From Pseudooceanicola marinus (lineage in GTDB: Bacteria; Pseudomonadota; Alphaproteobacteria; Rhodobacterales; Rhodobacteraceae): DNA of 64,000 nt. Positions 24,857 through 33,288 of this stretch are shown here, piece by piece; positions within the stretch are counted from its first letter, which is position 1, and the number at the start of each line of letters is the position of its first letter. Location: the NCBI RefSeq assembly GCF_002786295.1, contig NZ_PGTC01000022.1, positions 1-64,000 of the forward strand, given 5' to 3'. The notes under the pieces are model-generated. The model had not been told where the DNA came from. It ran no database searches and saw nothing but the letters and a program-made list of their open reading frames with translations. A program made the translations under genes and the position numbers.

Positions 24857-26591
24857 CAATCCGAACTTTGCGGCTAGGCCGGCAACAGTCGTGCGGATCG
24901 AGCAGCCCCGGTGCGCCCATTCCTTCGGGGTCGGTGGGTGTGCGGCTGACCCGTCTGCGGCGCCTTGCTATCGTACGCGCGGCACCTGCCGAGCCGTGCC
25001 GAGCTATGAGGCCGGCGCGCCGCTCATGCTCTACTATTGCTTTCCTGGTGGTGGCCGGCCTTCTGATGATCTGCTCTTTGTGCCGCTCCTCGAGGGCGTC
25101 AGCCTGTCCAGTCCCAAGATCAACGTCTCGGGCGCGGACAAGCGATTGAACCCCTTTGGCCTGCTGGGGTCTGGGCGGCTGACTTTCCTTGATGCCGAAC
25201 ATTCGGATTACCTGGTCGATCCCTACCGGGCGCAGCGTGGCGCGCCCCTTGTCGGCACCTATTGGGGGCGCTGGCTGGCCCGAAATCAGTTCGCCCGCGC
25301 GGGTATGGTGGTTTCGGTGTTCGAGGGGTTCGACGGCGAGCCGCTCTCCACCTTCGTTCGCACCGACATGATGACGGACGGGATCGACCGCTCGGGTGGC
25401 GAAGTGGTCATGAATCTGACTGACATTCTGCAAAAGGTGCGGGCCGAGGGTCTCAAGGTGCCGCAGCTTTCGCCGGGGGAGTTGCGCGAGGCGACGGATG
25501 CCGTTGCCTCAGCGATCGAGATCTCGGGCGCCTCGCTGGATGACTACCCTGTGCAGGGCGAGGTGCGGATCGGTGACGAGATCGTCACCTACACCTCGGC
25601 GGCCATAAACGCCGAGGGCTATCTCGAGCTTTCGGGGCTGGTGCGAGGGGCTGACGGATCTGCCGCGTCCGACCATGGGGCCGGCGACCGCGTGCAGCGG
25701 TGTCTTCGTCTGGATGGCCTCTCAGTCGATCAGGGGCTTGCCTTGATCTATGGCGAAACGCCGATGCCAGCGGATTATCTGCCACTTGATGAGTGGGCGG
25801 CCGAGGTTGAGAACTACCTCGCGCCATACATCCTGGATGGGCTGATTTCGGAGCCACTCGACGCCGGGCCGCTGATCGGGGAGATCCTCGAGCAATGTCA
25901 GGCTTGCCAATGGTTCGATGGGGAGGCGCGCAAGGTGCGGCTCTGGGCTGTTAAGCCGATGGTCAACGCGGCCCCCGTGCTCACTGAGGAACGTCATATC
26001 ATAGGCGGCTCGCTCGAGGTGCGAGATTTCCCCGATCGGCGCGTGTCGCAAGCGTGGGTCTACTATGAGCCGCGCGAGCGGTACGGCAGGGGTAAGAACC
26101 CTGACGATTTTCGGCGCGGCTTTGTCTCGGCAGATCTCGGATATGAGACCGAGGCGACATTCGGAGCGCCGGCCATTCGGACAATCATGGCTCGCTATAT
26201 CGGAGCGCGTGCGGTTGCGGCCGAAACCACGGGGCGGATTCTGGCGCGCTACAGCATGGGCACCAGCGAGGCCAAGTTTGCCTTGCTGGATCGGGACGCG
26301 GCCGCGATCGGGATCGGATCTGTGGTGATCCTGTCATCGGAGGACATTCAGGCCGAGGACGGATCACGGGATCTTCGCCTTTGGGTCGTCACCTCTGCTG
26401 AGCCGAAACGCGGCACGCGACAGGTTCACTTCACGGCCGAGGATGCGACCCTGGCGGGGACGTTGACCGCCATTCAGGAAGACGGTGTGCCGGACTATCA
26501 GGGCGACGGATCGGATAATCCGGTCGGGGCCTTCATCGGAAATGACGCGGGGCTTTTACCTGATGGCCGCCCCTGCGCTCTCATTCAGTAG
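24849..26591 (+). CDS. Tail tip hub protein
   Basis: 580 residues from a TTG at 24849, overlapping the previous stop, with GGAG upstream; no ATG fits as well. Early Cys residues (PRCAHSFGVGGCAADPSAAPCYRTRGTC) may bind a metal or Fe-S cluster, a feature of alphaproteobacterial phage tail-tip proteins (DUF2163-like in gene transfer agents). The remainder is the hub-like beta domain with an EYLAPYILDGLISEP-type segment. It is probably the baseplate hub carrying the tip. Confidence 0.65.
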   Translation: MPDNPNFAARPATVVRIEQPRCAHSFGVGGCAADPSAAPCYRTRGTCRAVPSYEAGAPLMLYYCFPGGGRPSDDLLFVPLLEGVSLSSPKINVSGADKRLNPFGLLGSGRLTFLDAEHSDYLVDPYRAQRGAPLVGTYWGRWLARNQFARAGMVVSVFEGFDGEPLSTFVRTDMMTDGIDRSGGEVVMNLTDILQKVRAEGLKVPQLSPGELREATDAVASAIEISGASLDDYPVQGEVRIGDEIVTYTSAAINAEGYLELSGLVRGADGSAASDHGAGDRVQRCLRLDGLSVDQGLALIYGETPMPADYLPLDEWAAEVENYLAPYILDGLISEPLDAGPLIGEILEQCQACQWFDGEARKVRLWAVKPMVNAAPVLTEERHIIGGSLEVRDFPDRRVSQAWVYYEPRERYGRGKNPDDFRRGFVSADLGYETEATFGAPAIRTIMARYIGARAVAAETTGRILARYSMGTSEAKFALLDRDAAAIGIGSVVILSSEDIQAEDGSRDLRLWVVTSAEPKRGTRQVHFTAEDATLAGTLTAIQEDGVPDYQGDGSDNPVGAFIGNDAGLLPDGRPCALIQ

Positions 26592-26599
26592 GGGGAATT

Positions 26600-27112
26600 A
26601 TGGTCCAGAACGTACCGGACTATCTGGCGATCGGATCGGGGGAGAAGGACGCGGGATCCCCGCTCACGGCTTCCCTTGTCGAGCGTCTTGATACTAACCC
26701 GGCTGCGATGATGGGGGGCGCGGCGGGCGCCCCCCGGCTGCTGCCCGCTGCCACGTTTTCGGAGATTTCTGCGGGGGACGTTCTTCGGTGGTCTCTTGCG
26801 GAAATTGAGGGGTCGTCGAATGGTTCGCTTACCTTCGGGCGCCAGATCTTCAACTTTGGGACGGTGCGTGTGGTTTTTAGCTACAGCTCCTCTAACTCAG
26901 GTCTGCGGAAAAACGGCTCTGTGATCTTCGGTGACTCCGGGTCGGGGGTGCGTACCGTGGATGTCACAGTCGCGCCCGGTGACCTTCTCACTTTCCATGC
27001 TTCGGGCGCCTCCTCAGTTACCCCGAGGATCCGCTACGCGCAGTTCAAGACGAACGGTGAGCTTCTGACGGCCAATGCGAACGGGATGGGGGAGACATAT
27101 CATGTCGACTGA
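26600..27112 (+). CDS. Tail-tip associated hypothetical protein
   Basis: 170 residues. Begins VQNVPDYLAIGSGEKDAGSPLTASLVERLDTNP, a start seen in alphaproteobacterial tail-fibre proteins, then a Ser/Gly-rich beta-structured part (SYSSSNSGLRKNGSVIFGDSG). It overlaps the next start by 11 bases. Most likely a short tail fibre or receptor-binding protein; this is inferred from position and composition. Confidence 0.5.
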   Translation: MVQNVPDYLAIGSGEKDAGSPLTASLVERLDTNPAAMMGGAAGAPRLLPAATFSEISAGDVLRWSLAEIEGSSNGSLTFGRQIFNFGTVRVVFSYSSSNSGLRKNGSVIFGDSGSGVRTVDVTVAPGDLLTFHASGASSVTPRIRYAQFKTNGELLTANANGMGETYHVD

Positions 27113-27689
27113 CCTTGAGAATATTCGTGTCGTGAACCCCGAGGGGGGCATCTTGGCGATGAACCAGCTGACGGGCTGCGAGATCTACATCGACCCGGGC
27201 ACGCTGCTGCATTCGATCGTTGCCTCTGGCGCGGTTGGTACGGTTGCAGACTATGTGCCGCCCCCGGATCCGGCGGACCCGCCGCGCTATGCCTCGGCCG
27301 ACGAGGCGATCGCGGCCCTCGAGGACGGGATCGAGGATTTGGCCTTTGCGCCCCTGGTCATGGGGATCCCGTATTCTGAGCGCGCCGCTTGGAATGGCAA
27401 GGTCGCGGCCGCCCGCGCCTATGTCTCGGGCGAGATCTCGGCCGAGGATGCCGAGGCCCTTTCGCTCGAATCTTCGATCACCGGGCAGGACGTGGCCGAA
27501 CTGGCGGACGAGATCCTTGCCCGCGCGCAGGCATTCCAGAAAGTGGCGGCGATCGCTTCGGGTGTGCGGCGCAAGTATCGCGACCGCATCAACGCGGTTT
27601 CCGACCCCTACGGCTTCGAGGTCGAGGTCGATGCGGCAGGCGATGCCCTGCGCGCGGCTTTGGCTGAGATCGAGGAGGGCGTCGAGTGA
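27102..27689 (+). CDS. Tail-fibre-region hypothetical protein
   Basis: 195 residues; GGGGGAG precedes the ATG at 27102. The N-terminal third is beta-like with a Pro/Asp-rich linker (PPPDPADPPRYASADEA), the rest helical (IAALEDGIEDLAF ... RKYRDRINAVSDPYGFE). This order resembles a fibre chaperone or fibre-assembly protein that acts on the preceding gene product. Its stop overlaps a GTG start. Confidence 0.5.
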   Translation: MSTDLENIRVVNPEGGILAMNQLTGCEIYIDPGTLLHSIVASGAVGTVADYVPPPDPADPPRYASADEAIAALEDGIEDLAFAPLVMGIPYSERAAWNGKVAAARAYVSGEISAEDAEALSLESSITGQDVAELADEILARAQAFQKVAAIASGVRRKYRDRINAVSDPYGFEVEVDAAGDALRAALAEIEEGVE

Positions 27690-27928
27690 GCTTGCCGGAA
27701 AAGGTCTCGGGGGAGGCGGCCGCCTCGGCCGTGTCGTGGGCGGTTGCTACCGCCGGGGCCGCGAGCCTTTGGATCGTCCGCACGGTGCTGACCAATCATA
27801 GGAAGATCGCGCTCTTAGAGCAGGCGGTCGGGTCGATCGCGAAGTCTGCCGAGGAGGACCGGGCGGCCCGCGTGCGGCTCGAGGCAAAGCTCGATGGCGC
27901 GATAGAGCGCGGCCTCGGCAGAAGCTGA
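27686..27928 (+). CDS. Small membrane protein, spanin- or holin-like
   Basis: 80 residues from a GTG overlapping the previous stop (GTGA). One transmembrane helix (SAVSWAVATAGAASLWIVRTVL) is followed by a helical charged tail with heptad-like spacing (IALLEQAVGSIAKSAEEDRAARVRLEAKLDGAIERG). Topology is like inner-membrane spanins or small antiholins, and it directly precedes the lysin gene. Assignment to lysis is an inference. Confidence 0.55.
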   Translation: MSLPEKVSGEAAASAVSWAVATAGAASLWIVRTVLTNHRKIALLEQAVGSIAKSAEEDRAARVRLEAKLDGAIERGLGRS

Positions 27929-28000
27929 AGCCACAACAGCGAGAACGCAACGGGCGTGCCTTCGGGCGCGCCCTTTTCTTTTGCGCGAGGAGGAAGCGCC

Positions 28001-28612
28001 ATGCAGACGGTGCGCGAAATCACTGCGGGGATCATCGCCCGCGAAGGCGGCTTCGTTAACGACCCGGACGATCTGGGCGGAGCCACGAATTATGGCGTCA
28101 CGATCGGCACGATGCGGCGTCTCGGTCTCGATCTCGACGGGGACGGGGACGTTGATGTTGACGACGTGCGCCGCCTGACGGCGGCGAAGGCGGCCGAGAT
28201 CTTCGAGGCTCACTATTACCACGGCGCCGGGATCTCGCGCCTGCCGGCCGGCCTGCAACCCACGGTCTATGACATGCAGGTCAATGCCGGCGCGAACGCG
28301 GTGAAGATCCTGCAAGGGGTGTTGAATGAGCTTGGCGCGGATTTGGCGGTGGATGGTGCCCTTGGCCCGGCGACCGCCTCCGCCGCCGCCAAGATCTTCG
28401 CGCGCGTCGGGGAGCGCCTGGTCGATGCCTACGGGATTGCACGGCGCAATTACTACTACGCGATCGGCGACCGCCGGCCGGCCATGCGCAAGTACGCGCG
28501 CCGGCGTGATGGGGGGAAAGGCGGTTGGATCCGTCGCGCCGAGGAGTTCATTTCGCCCCGTTTCCATCTGACGGAGGCGGAGCATCGCGGGAGGATCGCG
28601 AAATGGGGTTGA
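28001..28612 (+). CDS. Phage lysin, GH108 N-acetylmuramidase
   Basis: 203 residues; GAGGAGG precedes the ATG at 28001. The motif [22 protein letters not shown] is diagnostic of GH108, with the catalytic Glu in the first REGG. Residues about 46-57 ([12 protein letters not shown]) resemble an EF-hand calcium loop. The C-terminal half ([28 protein letters not shown]) is a peptidoglycan-binding domain of the GH108 tail type. No signal peptide is seen, so it needs the holin encoded immediately downstream for export. Confidence 0.92.
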   Translation: MQTVREITAGIIAREGGFVNDPDDLGGATNYGVTIGTMRRLGLDLDGDGDVDVDDVRRLTAAKAAEIFEAHYYHGAGISRLPAGLQPTVYDMQVNAGANAVKILQGVLNELGADLAVDGALGPATASAAAKIFARVGERLVDAYGIARRNYYYAIGDRRPAMRKYARRRDGGKGGWIRRAEEFISPRFHLTEAEHRGRIAKWG

Positions 28613-29154
28613 TGCAGATCATTTGGGGGGCGCTCTTCGGCGGCGGCCGCAACGTGGTGGCTGAGACGGTCGAGGCTTTCCGGCCGAACGCTGAGGCGTC
28701 GGATCAGCGCGCCCACGCTCGCAGACTGGCGGCCGTGCAAGCGGCGGCTGAGGAGGGCCGGGGGAGTGGCTTCGTCGGCGGCATCAAGGCTCTTGTGCGG
28801 CCTTTCTTCGCGCTTTCGGTGCTGGCACTTTTCGGCTTTGCAATGGCGGATCCGACCGCTTTCGCCGTCCGCATGGCGGCGCTTGCGGCGGTTCCTGAAC
28901 CGCTCTGGATCATCTTGGGCGGTATCGTGGCCTTCTACTTCGGTTCGCGCGAGGCGGAGAAGATCCGCGGTGTGCGGGCGGGCGATGTTGTCGCGGGTCT
29001 GAGTGCTTTCCGGTCGGCGCGGCAGTCGATCGAGGCGCAGCCGAGCGGTGCGGACTACGTGTTGGGGGCTGCGGGTGGGTCGGTAGATCCGGGGGCCGAC
29101 AATCCGGCTTTGGCTGAGGCGCTTACACTAGTGCGCGAAATTCGTGGAAAATAG
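28603..29154 (+). CDS. Phage holin-like membrane protein
   Basis: 183 residues. GGGAGG precedes the ATG at 28603, which overlaps the lysin stop by ten bases. After a hydrophilic N-terminal third there are two transmembrane helices ([16 protein letters not shown], then [22 protein letters not shown]), the 3TM-phage-holin layout seen next to lysins in Rhodobacteraceae phages. It would form the membrane lesion that lets the lysin reach the wall. Confidence 0.7.
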   Translation: MGLMQIIWGALFGGGRNVVAETVEAFRPNAEASDQRAHARRLAAVQAAAEEGRGSGFVGGIKALVRPFFALSVLALFGFAMADPTAFAVRMAALAAVPEPLWIILGGIVAFYFGSREAEKIRGVRAGDVVAGLSAFRSARQSIEAQPSGADYVLGAAGGSVDPGADNPALAEALTLVREIRGK

Positions 29155-29204
29155 AGAGCCCGGCTGCTGCAAGTAGGCCTCGAGTTCCTACAAGTGCCGG
29201 CTCT
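29155..29204 (+). terminator. Possible terminator after the holin gene
   Basis: AGAGCCCGGC (29155-29164) pairs with GCCGGCTCT (29196-29204) with one bulged base; inside it GTAGG (29173-29177) pairs with CCTAC (29187-29191). The structure directly follows the holin stop. There is no T-run, so it may be a rho-dependent or bidirectional signal. Confidence 0.4.
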
Positions 29205-29411
29205 TCTAGGCAACATGCTTGATGAGGAAAAATGTGTAAGTGGCTGTCACTCCTGCCACTGATTATACCTTTGACCTGATGTCGTCGAAAGAGTCATGGA
29301 CTTGAGCGACTAAGCCACGAAAGAATACTGTTTACGGGTTGCCTATGAGGAGCCCGTTGGGAAAATCTGTAGGCTAAATCGACTAAATCCGTTCGAAGTC
29401 TGGGGGGTGCT

Positions 29412-29996
29412 ATGAAGCGTACTTTAACTTTCTTATTTGTTTCTGTGATGCTTTTGTCTTTTCTAGGGGTGACTTGGGTTTCATTTCGCTTGGTGGCGTA
29501 TGTTGCTGCCGGCGCCAGCGAGCTGAAGCCGAATGAGTATGTTCCATTATTTGTGGCTTTTGTGACAGCTGTAGTTGGTCTGGTTGGGGCTCTCTACACA
29601 CAAAATAGAATTCGAAAGCGCGAAGTGGATAGTGCACATCGGCCGAAGAAAATGGAAATATACTTTTCATTCATTGCTCAGGTTGAGCGGCAGATGCTAT
29701 ATCAGAAGGAAGAACTAGGTCTCGAGGCTATAGATGATGCCGAGCTGGTTAGGGAGATGATGCGCTTCAAGTCTCTTTGTTTGCTGTGGGGGTCGGCTGA
29801 AGTACTGAGAGCTTTAAGCGAATTTCAGAGAGTTAGTGCGTCACAGCCCAGCCCGAAAAGCATGCTTCGATCAGTTGATGCGCTCTATCGGGCGATGAGA
29901 AAAGATATAGGTTTGTCAAACGTAAGCCTGCCCAAAGACTTCTTCGCTAAGTGGCCATTGTCGAATCCAGGGGATTTTGACCGCCTTGATGAATAA
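29412..29996 (+). CDS. Hypothetical membrane protein, less GC-rich cargo
   Basis: 194 residues. Two transmembrane helices (TFLFVSVMLLSFLGVTWVSF and VPLFVAFVTAVVGLVGALY) with a short external loop, then a 130-residue cytoplasmic domain beginning TQNRIRKREVDSAHRPKK and mostly helical. The GGGGGGTGC purine run precedes the ATG. GC content is well below the phage average. Two-helix proteins with a soluble helical tail occur among prophage-encoded exclusion factors, but nothing here proves it. Next gene is convergent. Confidence 0.5.
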   Translation: MKRTLTFLFVSVMLLSFLGVTWVSFRLVAYVAAGASELKPNEYVPLFVAFVTAVVGLVGALYTQNRIRKREVDSAHRPKKMEIYFSFIAQVERQMLYQKEELGLEAIDDAELVREMMRFKSLCLLWGSAEVLRALSEFQRVSASQPSPKSMLRSVDALYRAMRKDIGLSNVSLPKDFFAKWPLSNPGDFDRLDE

Positions 29997-30059
29997 GAAG
30001 GGTTGGTGAAATTGTCGAGATTTTCATGCTTCTCCATAGGGGGGTAAGAAAATTTTGAG

Positions 30060-30920
30060 TTAGGCGGGCGCAGTCTCGATAAATTTTATTACCCATACGG
30101 CGAGGTCAAAGAAAAGTGCGGCTAGGACGAACGCGGAACAAGCTCCAGCGGTGATGAAGAGCTTTCTCGGCGCTATCAAAACGGCAGCTGAAAGTATGCT
30201 GAATACTATGAGCATAATTGCACCCGATACGAATATCGCCAAGCCCGCGCCGTACAAGGCGCCAACCATCGATAGGCCTATTCCCACAGCCACACTCGTC
30301 AGTGCGGCGGTTGAAGACGTACTCACCATCACTCGTGACGTGATTGTGATTGCTCTTTTCAAGGAATCGACATTTTTGCCGCGCTTGACGAAACCGCGGA
30401 AGAATAGCCCAACGAATATGACGTAGGAAGCAATGAAGGCCGCAAACGTCCATCGAGGCATGTCATTGATAAACTGAGTTGCTTTGCGTAAAGTATCCTG
30501 CGCGTCCAACAGGAATTCAGGTGCGGATGCTTGCAGAACAACAGCGCCGATCGTTGATAGGGTGTCTTTGCATATAATTGCTAAGAACAGGAAGCCGAAA
30601 AAAGCTCCCGAAACCTGGTGTGTTAGATTTCTGCTTGCTGCTTCACTTTTTTTGGACTCCGCGAAGGCGGTGATTCCGAGGGGGGCGAAAAAAATCAGCG
30701 CTGTTAAACTATCTTTGACGACGTCTGGGAAGGAGGGGAGTGTAAGATATTGACACAACTGATCCCATGCCCACCGGGTGAATGGGTACCAGTGAGATAC
30801 AACCCATTTTGCGACGGATCCCAACCCGAAATAGCTTATAAGGATTAGTGCTAGCTTAAACCCGGCAAGTATTGATGAGAACTCTTGTGCAATTGATCGG
30901 AAGTCGTCTTTGGAAAACAT
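30060..30920 (-). CDS. Hypothetical polytopic membrane protein
   Basis: 286 residues with about seven hydrophobic segments (for example LALILISYFGLGSVAKWVV, SGAFFGFLFLAIICKDTL, IVFSILSAAVLIAPRKLF) and no motif of a known transporter. Less GC-rich than the phage genes; start ATG with a weak AGGG site. It is convergent with the 29412 gene across about 60 bases. It could be phage cargo protecting the lysogen, or a resident gene between the two mobile elements. Confidence 0.5.
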   Translation of the reverse strand: MFSKDDFRSIAQEFSSILAGFKLALILISYFGLGSVAKWVVSHWYPFTRWAWDQLCQYLTLPSFPDVVKDSLTALIFFAPLGITAFAESKKSEAASRNLTHQVSGAFFGFLFLAIICKDTLSTIGAVVLQASAPEFLLDAQDTLRKATQFINDMPRWTFAAFIASYVIFVGLFFRGFVKRGKNVDSLKRAITITSRVMVSTSSTAALTSVAVGIGLSMVGALYGAGLAIFVSGAIMLIVFSILSAAVLIAPRKLFITAGACSAFVLAALFFDLAVWVIKFIETAPA

Positions 30921-31881
30921 GATTGCCCTGTATTGCTTCTGTCATTTGGCTGTGGCTGGCGCTTGCGAGCTACGATAGCTCGGAATTTTGGTCGGTTTCT
31001 AGTGTTAAATATTCGCCCCTATAAATTTTTCAGGGCGGCGATGCTTAGCGTGAGTTCGGAGTGTCTTCGGGGCCTTGCTTGAACGGCAAGGATTGCCGGG
31101 GATGTTTGCGGTTTCGGCCTCTGATTGTAGATTTCGGTAGCCTGCTGCTACAGGCGGCGCTGAGATAGCCGCTTTGCCACTTGCCGCCGAGGGGCGGGGT
31201 CGTCCCCTCAGGCGAGCTAATGCGGTTGAGTCGATCCTGTTGCAAGCCCGTAAGTGCGATCAACTCTGTTCTGAAATATCCGCTGAGCCTACACATGAAA
31301 TCCCCATTTGGTAGGGCCGAGCTGTGGCCTCGATAAGGCCCTAGTTAGTTTTAAAGGTGCTGGCGCGCGCAGTTGTCCGTTTCGCAGTCTTTCCGTTTGT
31401 CGCATTTCGGCTTGCCATTCGGGTGAGGCGTTAGCGAGTTCAGAGCGAAGTGTTTTACTGCCTAGTGCTGAGCTGAAAGGGTCGCGGGCGCTTAGTGCAG
31501 GTATCCCAGACGACAGGTTTCTTACGGACTTATCGCGCATGAGGATTATGTTATAGTCGGCGAATAGTTCCTGTGCCGAGCTAGGCCGGATCGAAACACA
31601 TCTTGTGTGGGCGCCAGGCTAGTACCGGCGCGCCGATTTGCGCCGGTTCAGTCCGCGGAATATTCGCATTTTCTTTCTCCATCTTTGGTGCACATGCCTG
31701 ACCTACCGTAGGGGAACATGGCGCGAACAAACGCGCCAATTTCGCGCCACTATCGTCACGAAACTTGTGTCGTATCGGGAAAACCGACTGAAAACGCAGG
31801 AAAATCCTAGCCCCGATATTCTTCGCGCGGGCGCGAAAAAAGCCCTTGTTTCTCCGAGTCTTACCTCATATACGCATCAGC
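30921..31881. other. Noncoding stretch before tRNA-Ser
   Basis: About 960 bases. Short open frames exist on both strands but lack ribosome sites and coding-like composition. The section 31080-31290 has a CCCCTCAGGCGAGCTAA-type sequence reminiscent of degraded intergenic repeats common in this family. The right end of the prophage may lie here, but no att sequence was recognised. Confidence 0.4.
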
Positions 31882-31971
31882 GGAGACGTGGCCGAGTGGT
31901 CGAAGGCGCTCCCCTGCTAAGGGAGTAGGCGGGAAACCGTCTCGAGGGTTCGAATCCCTTCGTCTCCGCCA
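31882..31971 (+). tRNA. tRNA-Ser (anticodon GCT)
   Basis: 90 nt with acceptor stem GGAGACG (31882-31888) pairing with CGTCTCC (31961-31967), discriminator G, encoded CCA (31969-31971). Anticodon stem CTCCC/GGGAG encloses CTGCTAA, so the anticodon is GCT (reads AGC and AGT). The long variable arm (GGCGGGAAACCGTC region) is class II, as expected for serine. The last 23 bases form the crossover site of the downstream element. Confidence 0.98.
31949..31971 (+). repeat. attL: 3' end of tRNA-Ser
   Basis: 23 bases ending with the tRNA CCA, repeated exactly at 42087-42109. Together they bound the 10.1-kb element, and the tRNA gene stays intact because the element brings the same 3' end. Confidence 0.92.
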
Positions 31972-32050
31972 TTTTCGCTGCCTATCAGGCCGAAAATATC
32001 GAGCAAGACCAACGCGGTAACTCACTTTATCCCCGCAGGCGGGGTCGGCT

Positions 32051-32074
32051 TTGCTACACAATTTGCTACACATT
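32051..32074 (+). repeat. Left copy of 24-bp repeat, likely integrase arm site
   Basis: Tandem 12-mers TTGCTACACAAT and TTGCTACACATT, 79 bases inside the left end. The identical 24 bp recur at 41988-42011 in the same orientation and nearly the same distance from the core repeat. Confidence 0.85.
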
Positions 32075-32189
32075 TCCGGGATTCGTTCCGCCGAAATGAA
32101 GCAGAAAGTGAAGCAGGCGCGCCGACATCTGTAGCAGCAGAAGGGTCGTCGGCGCGCCCTGACGCGGGTGTTCCGGCCCGCGTGTCTCA

Positions 32190-32630
32190 TCAGGCTGCGG
32201 AGCGCAGCCCCTCCAGGGCCTTCTCGGCGCGCAAAATGTCGTGCACCGCCGAGAGGGTGGCGTAGAGTTCGATCAGCACCGCGAGAGCGTTCGACAGGCG
32301 ATCAGCCTCTGCTGTGAGCCGTTCCTGGCCCCAGGTCTTGTAGTCGGAGACGTTCTCCGGGCTGTGGTCGTAACGCGTCTCGACGTATGTGCCCTCGGCG
32401 ATCTCGGCGTCGAGGACGCCGACGAGCTCGTGCAGCATCGCCAGAATGCCCTTGTCGAAGATCTTGCCGGCCCGCAGCAGCGCGGCGAGCTTCTTGGCCT
32501 CCTTCTTCGGCTTCGGCGCGATGAGGTCGAGCACGTCTTGGTCGATCCCGGTTGCCGCAGCACGCGCCAACGGGAAGCACGAGGCTGCCATGGCGGTGAT
32601 CTCGGAGGCGGACTTGAATGGCATATCCAT
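32190..32630 (-). CDS. Hypothetical protein next to the MazF-like gene
   Basis: 146 residues; AAGGAAAG precedes the ATG at 32630. Mainly helical and Ala/Leu/Glu-rich (ALLRAGKIFDKGILAMLHELVGVLDAE ... RLSNALAVLIELYATLSAVHDILRAEKALEGL). No known motif. It follows the MazF-like gene by 55 bases on the same strand, so it could be its partner, though the usual antitoxin is shorter and has a DNA-binding N-terminus. Function unknown. Confidence 0.5.
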   Translation of the reverse strand: MDMPFKSASEITAMAASCFPLARAAATGIDQDVLDLIAPKPKKEAKKLAALLRAGKIFDKGILAMLHELVGVLDAEIAEGTYVETRYDHSPENVSDYKTWGQERLTAEADRLSNALAVLIELYATLSAVHDILRAEKALEGLRSAA

Positions 32631-32685
32631 TGGTCTTTCCTTGTGTTGATTGAAAAGGGAGGAGCAGCGGCGAGAGCGCGGTTCC

Positions 32686-33183
32686 CTATTGGAAACCGCG
32701 GTCTTCGCGCGCCTGCTCTTCCCGCCGCTGCTCTTCGCGGTAGTAGGCGGCAATGTCGGCTTCGGCCTGGATGCGCGCTCGGACGGCGTTCATCCGTTCC
32801 AGTAGGGCTTCATCAAGGCAGCCGATGATCTGCGGTCCCTTAGACCGGCCGTGGAAGCCGCTGTGGTCGACGTGCACTATGATGCGCCGCGCGCACACGA
32901 ACCGCGTGGGCTTCGACAGCCCGGCTGTCTCGCGCGCGGCGGGTTGCTTGACGATGACCTCGTAGCCGCGGTTCGCGCGCGTATCGGCGGAGGTGCCGTA
33001 GGCGATCTCGACGAAGTGCTCGCCGCCTGCGGTCAGGGTGTCGAGCACCAGGCAGGGGCGGCACTTCGGCGCGCCCGGTTCGTTATCCTCTTCGGCGAGA
33101 GGAAAGCGGAACAGCACGACGTCGCCGCGCTGGAGATGCGCGTTTCTGCCGGCCGGCGTGAACGGTTGGGGGTGGTGATACAT
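32686..33183 (-). CDS. MazF/PemK-like protein
   Basis: 165 residues; AGGAGG precedes the ATG. Near residues 19-28 RGDVVLFRFP and 42-48 RPCLVLD match the beginning of the PemK/MazF mRNA-interferase fold, and YGTSADTRANRGYEVIV continues it. A C-terminal helical extension (about 40 residues, EEQRREEQAREDR) is not part of the toxin core. If active it would cleave mRNA. A regulatory subclass without nuclease activity is possible. The likely partner is the gene downstream. Confidence 0.6.
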   Translation of the reverse strand: MYHHPQPFTPAGRNAHLQRGDVVLFRFPLAEEDNEPGAPKCRPCLVLDTLTAGGEHFVEIAYGTSADTRANRGYEVIVKQPAARETAGLSKPTRFVCARRIIVHVDHSGFHGRSKGPQIIGCLDEALLERMNAVRARIQAEADIAAYYREEQRREEQAREDRGFQ

Positions 33184-33238
33184 GAAGGCCTCCTGTGGCG
33201 TGGGGAAACGACGCCAGCGGAAAAGCCTGTCTATTCGA

Positions 33239-33288
33239 GGCTGTCGTTCAGCTGCGCGTCACAACGACCGCGCAGCTGAACGACAGCC
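33239..33288. repeat. Perfect 20-bp inverted repeat with 10-base loop
   Basis: Arms GGCTGTCGTTCAGCTGCGCG (33239-33258) and its exact reverse complement (33269-33288) flank TCACAACGAC. It lies 56 bases upstream of the MazF-like start on the minus strand and well before the next plus-strand gene. No T-run follows on either strand, so it is not a standard intrinsic terminator. Confidence 0.9.

Larger units (their letters stand above)
2702..29154. mobile_element. HK97-type siphovirus-like prophage
   Basis: Gene order is that of a temperate tailed phage: integrase, immunity region, replication, HNH-TerS-TerL-portal-protease-capsid, connectors, tail tube, tail chaperone, tape measure, tail tip, lysin, holin. 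All structural modules are present and no essential gene looks broken, so it may be inducible. Outer limits are the integrase and holin ends; I could not find a direct repeat marking attL and attR. The two membrane-protein genes at 29412-30920 may belong to its right end, and the PadR/sugar transferase pair to its left. Confidence 0.85.
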
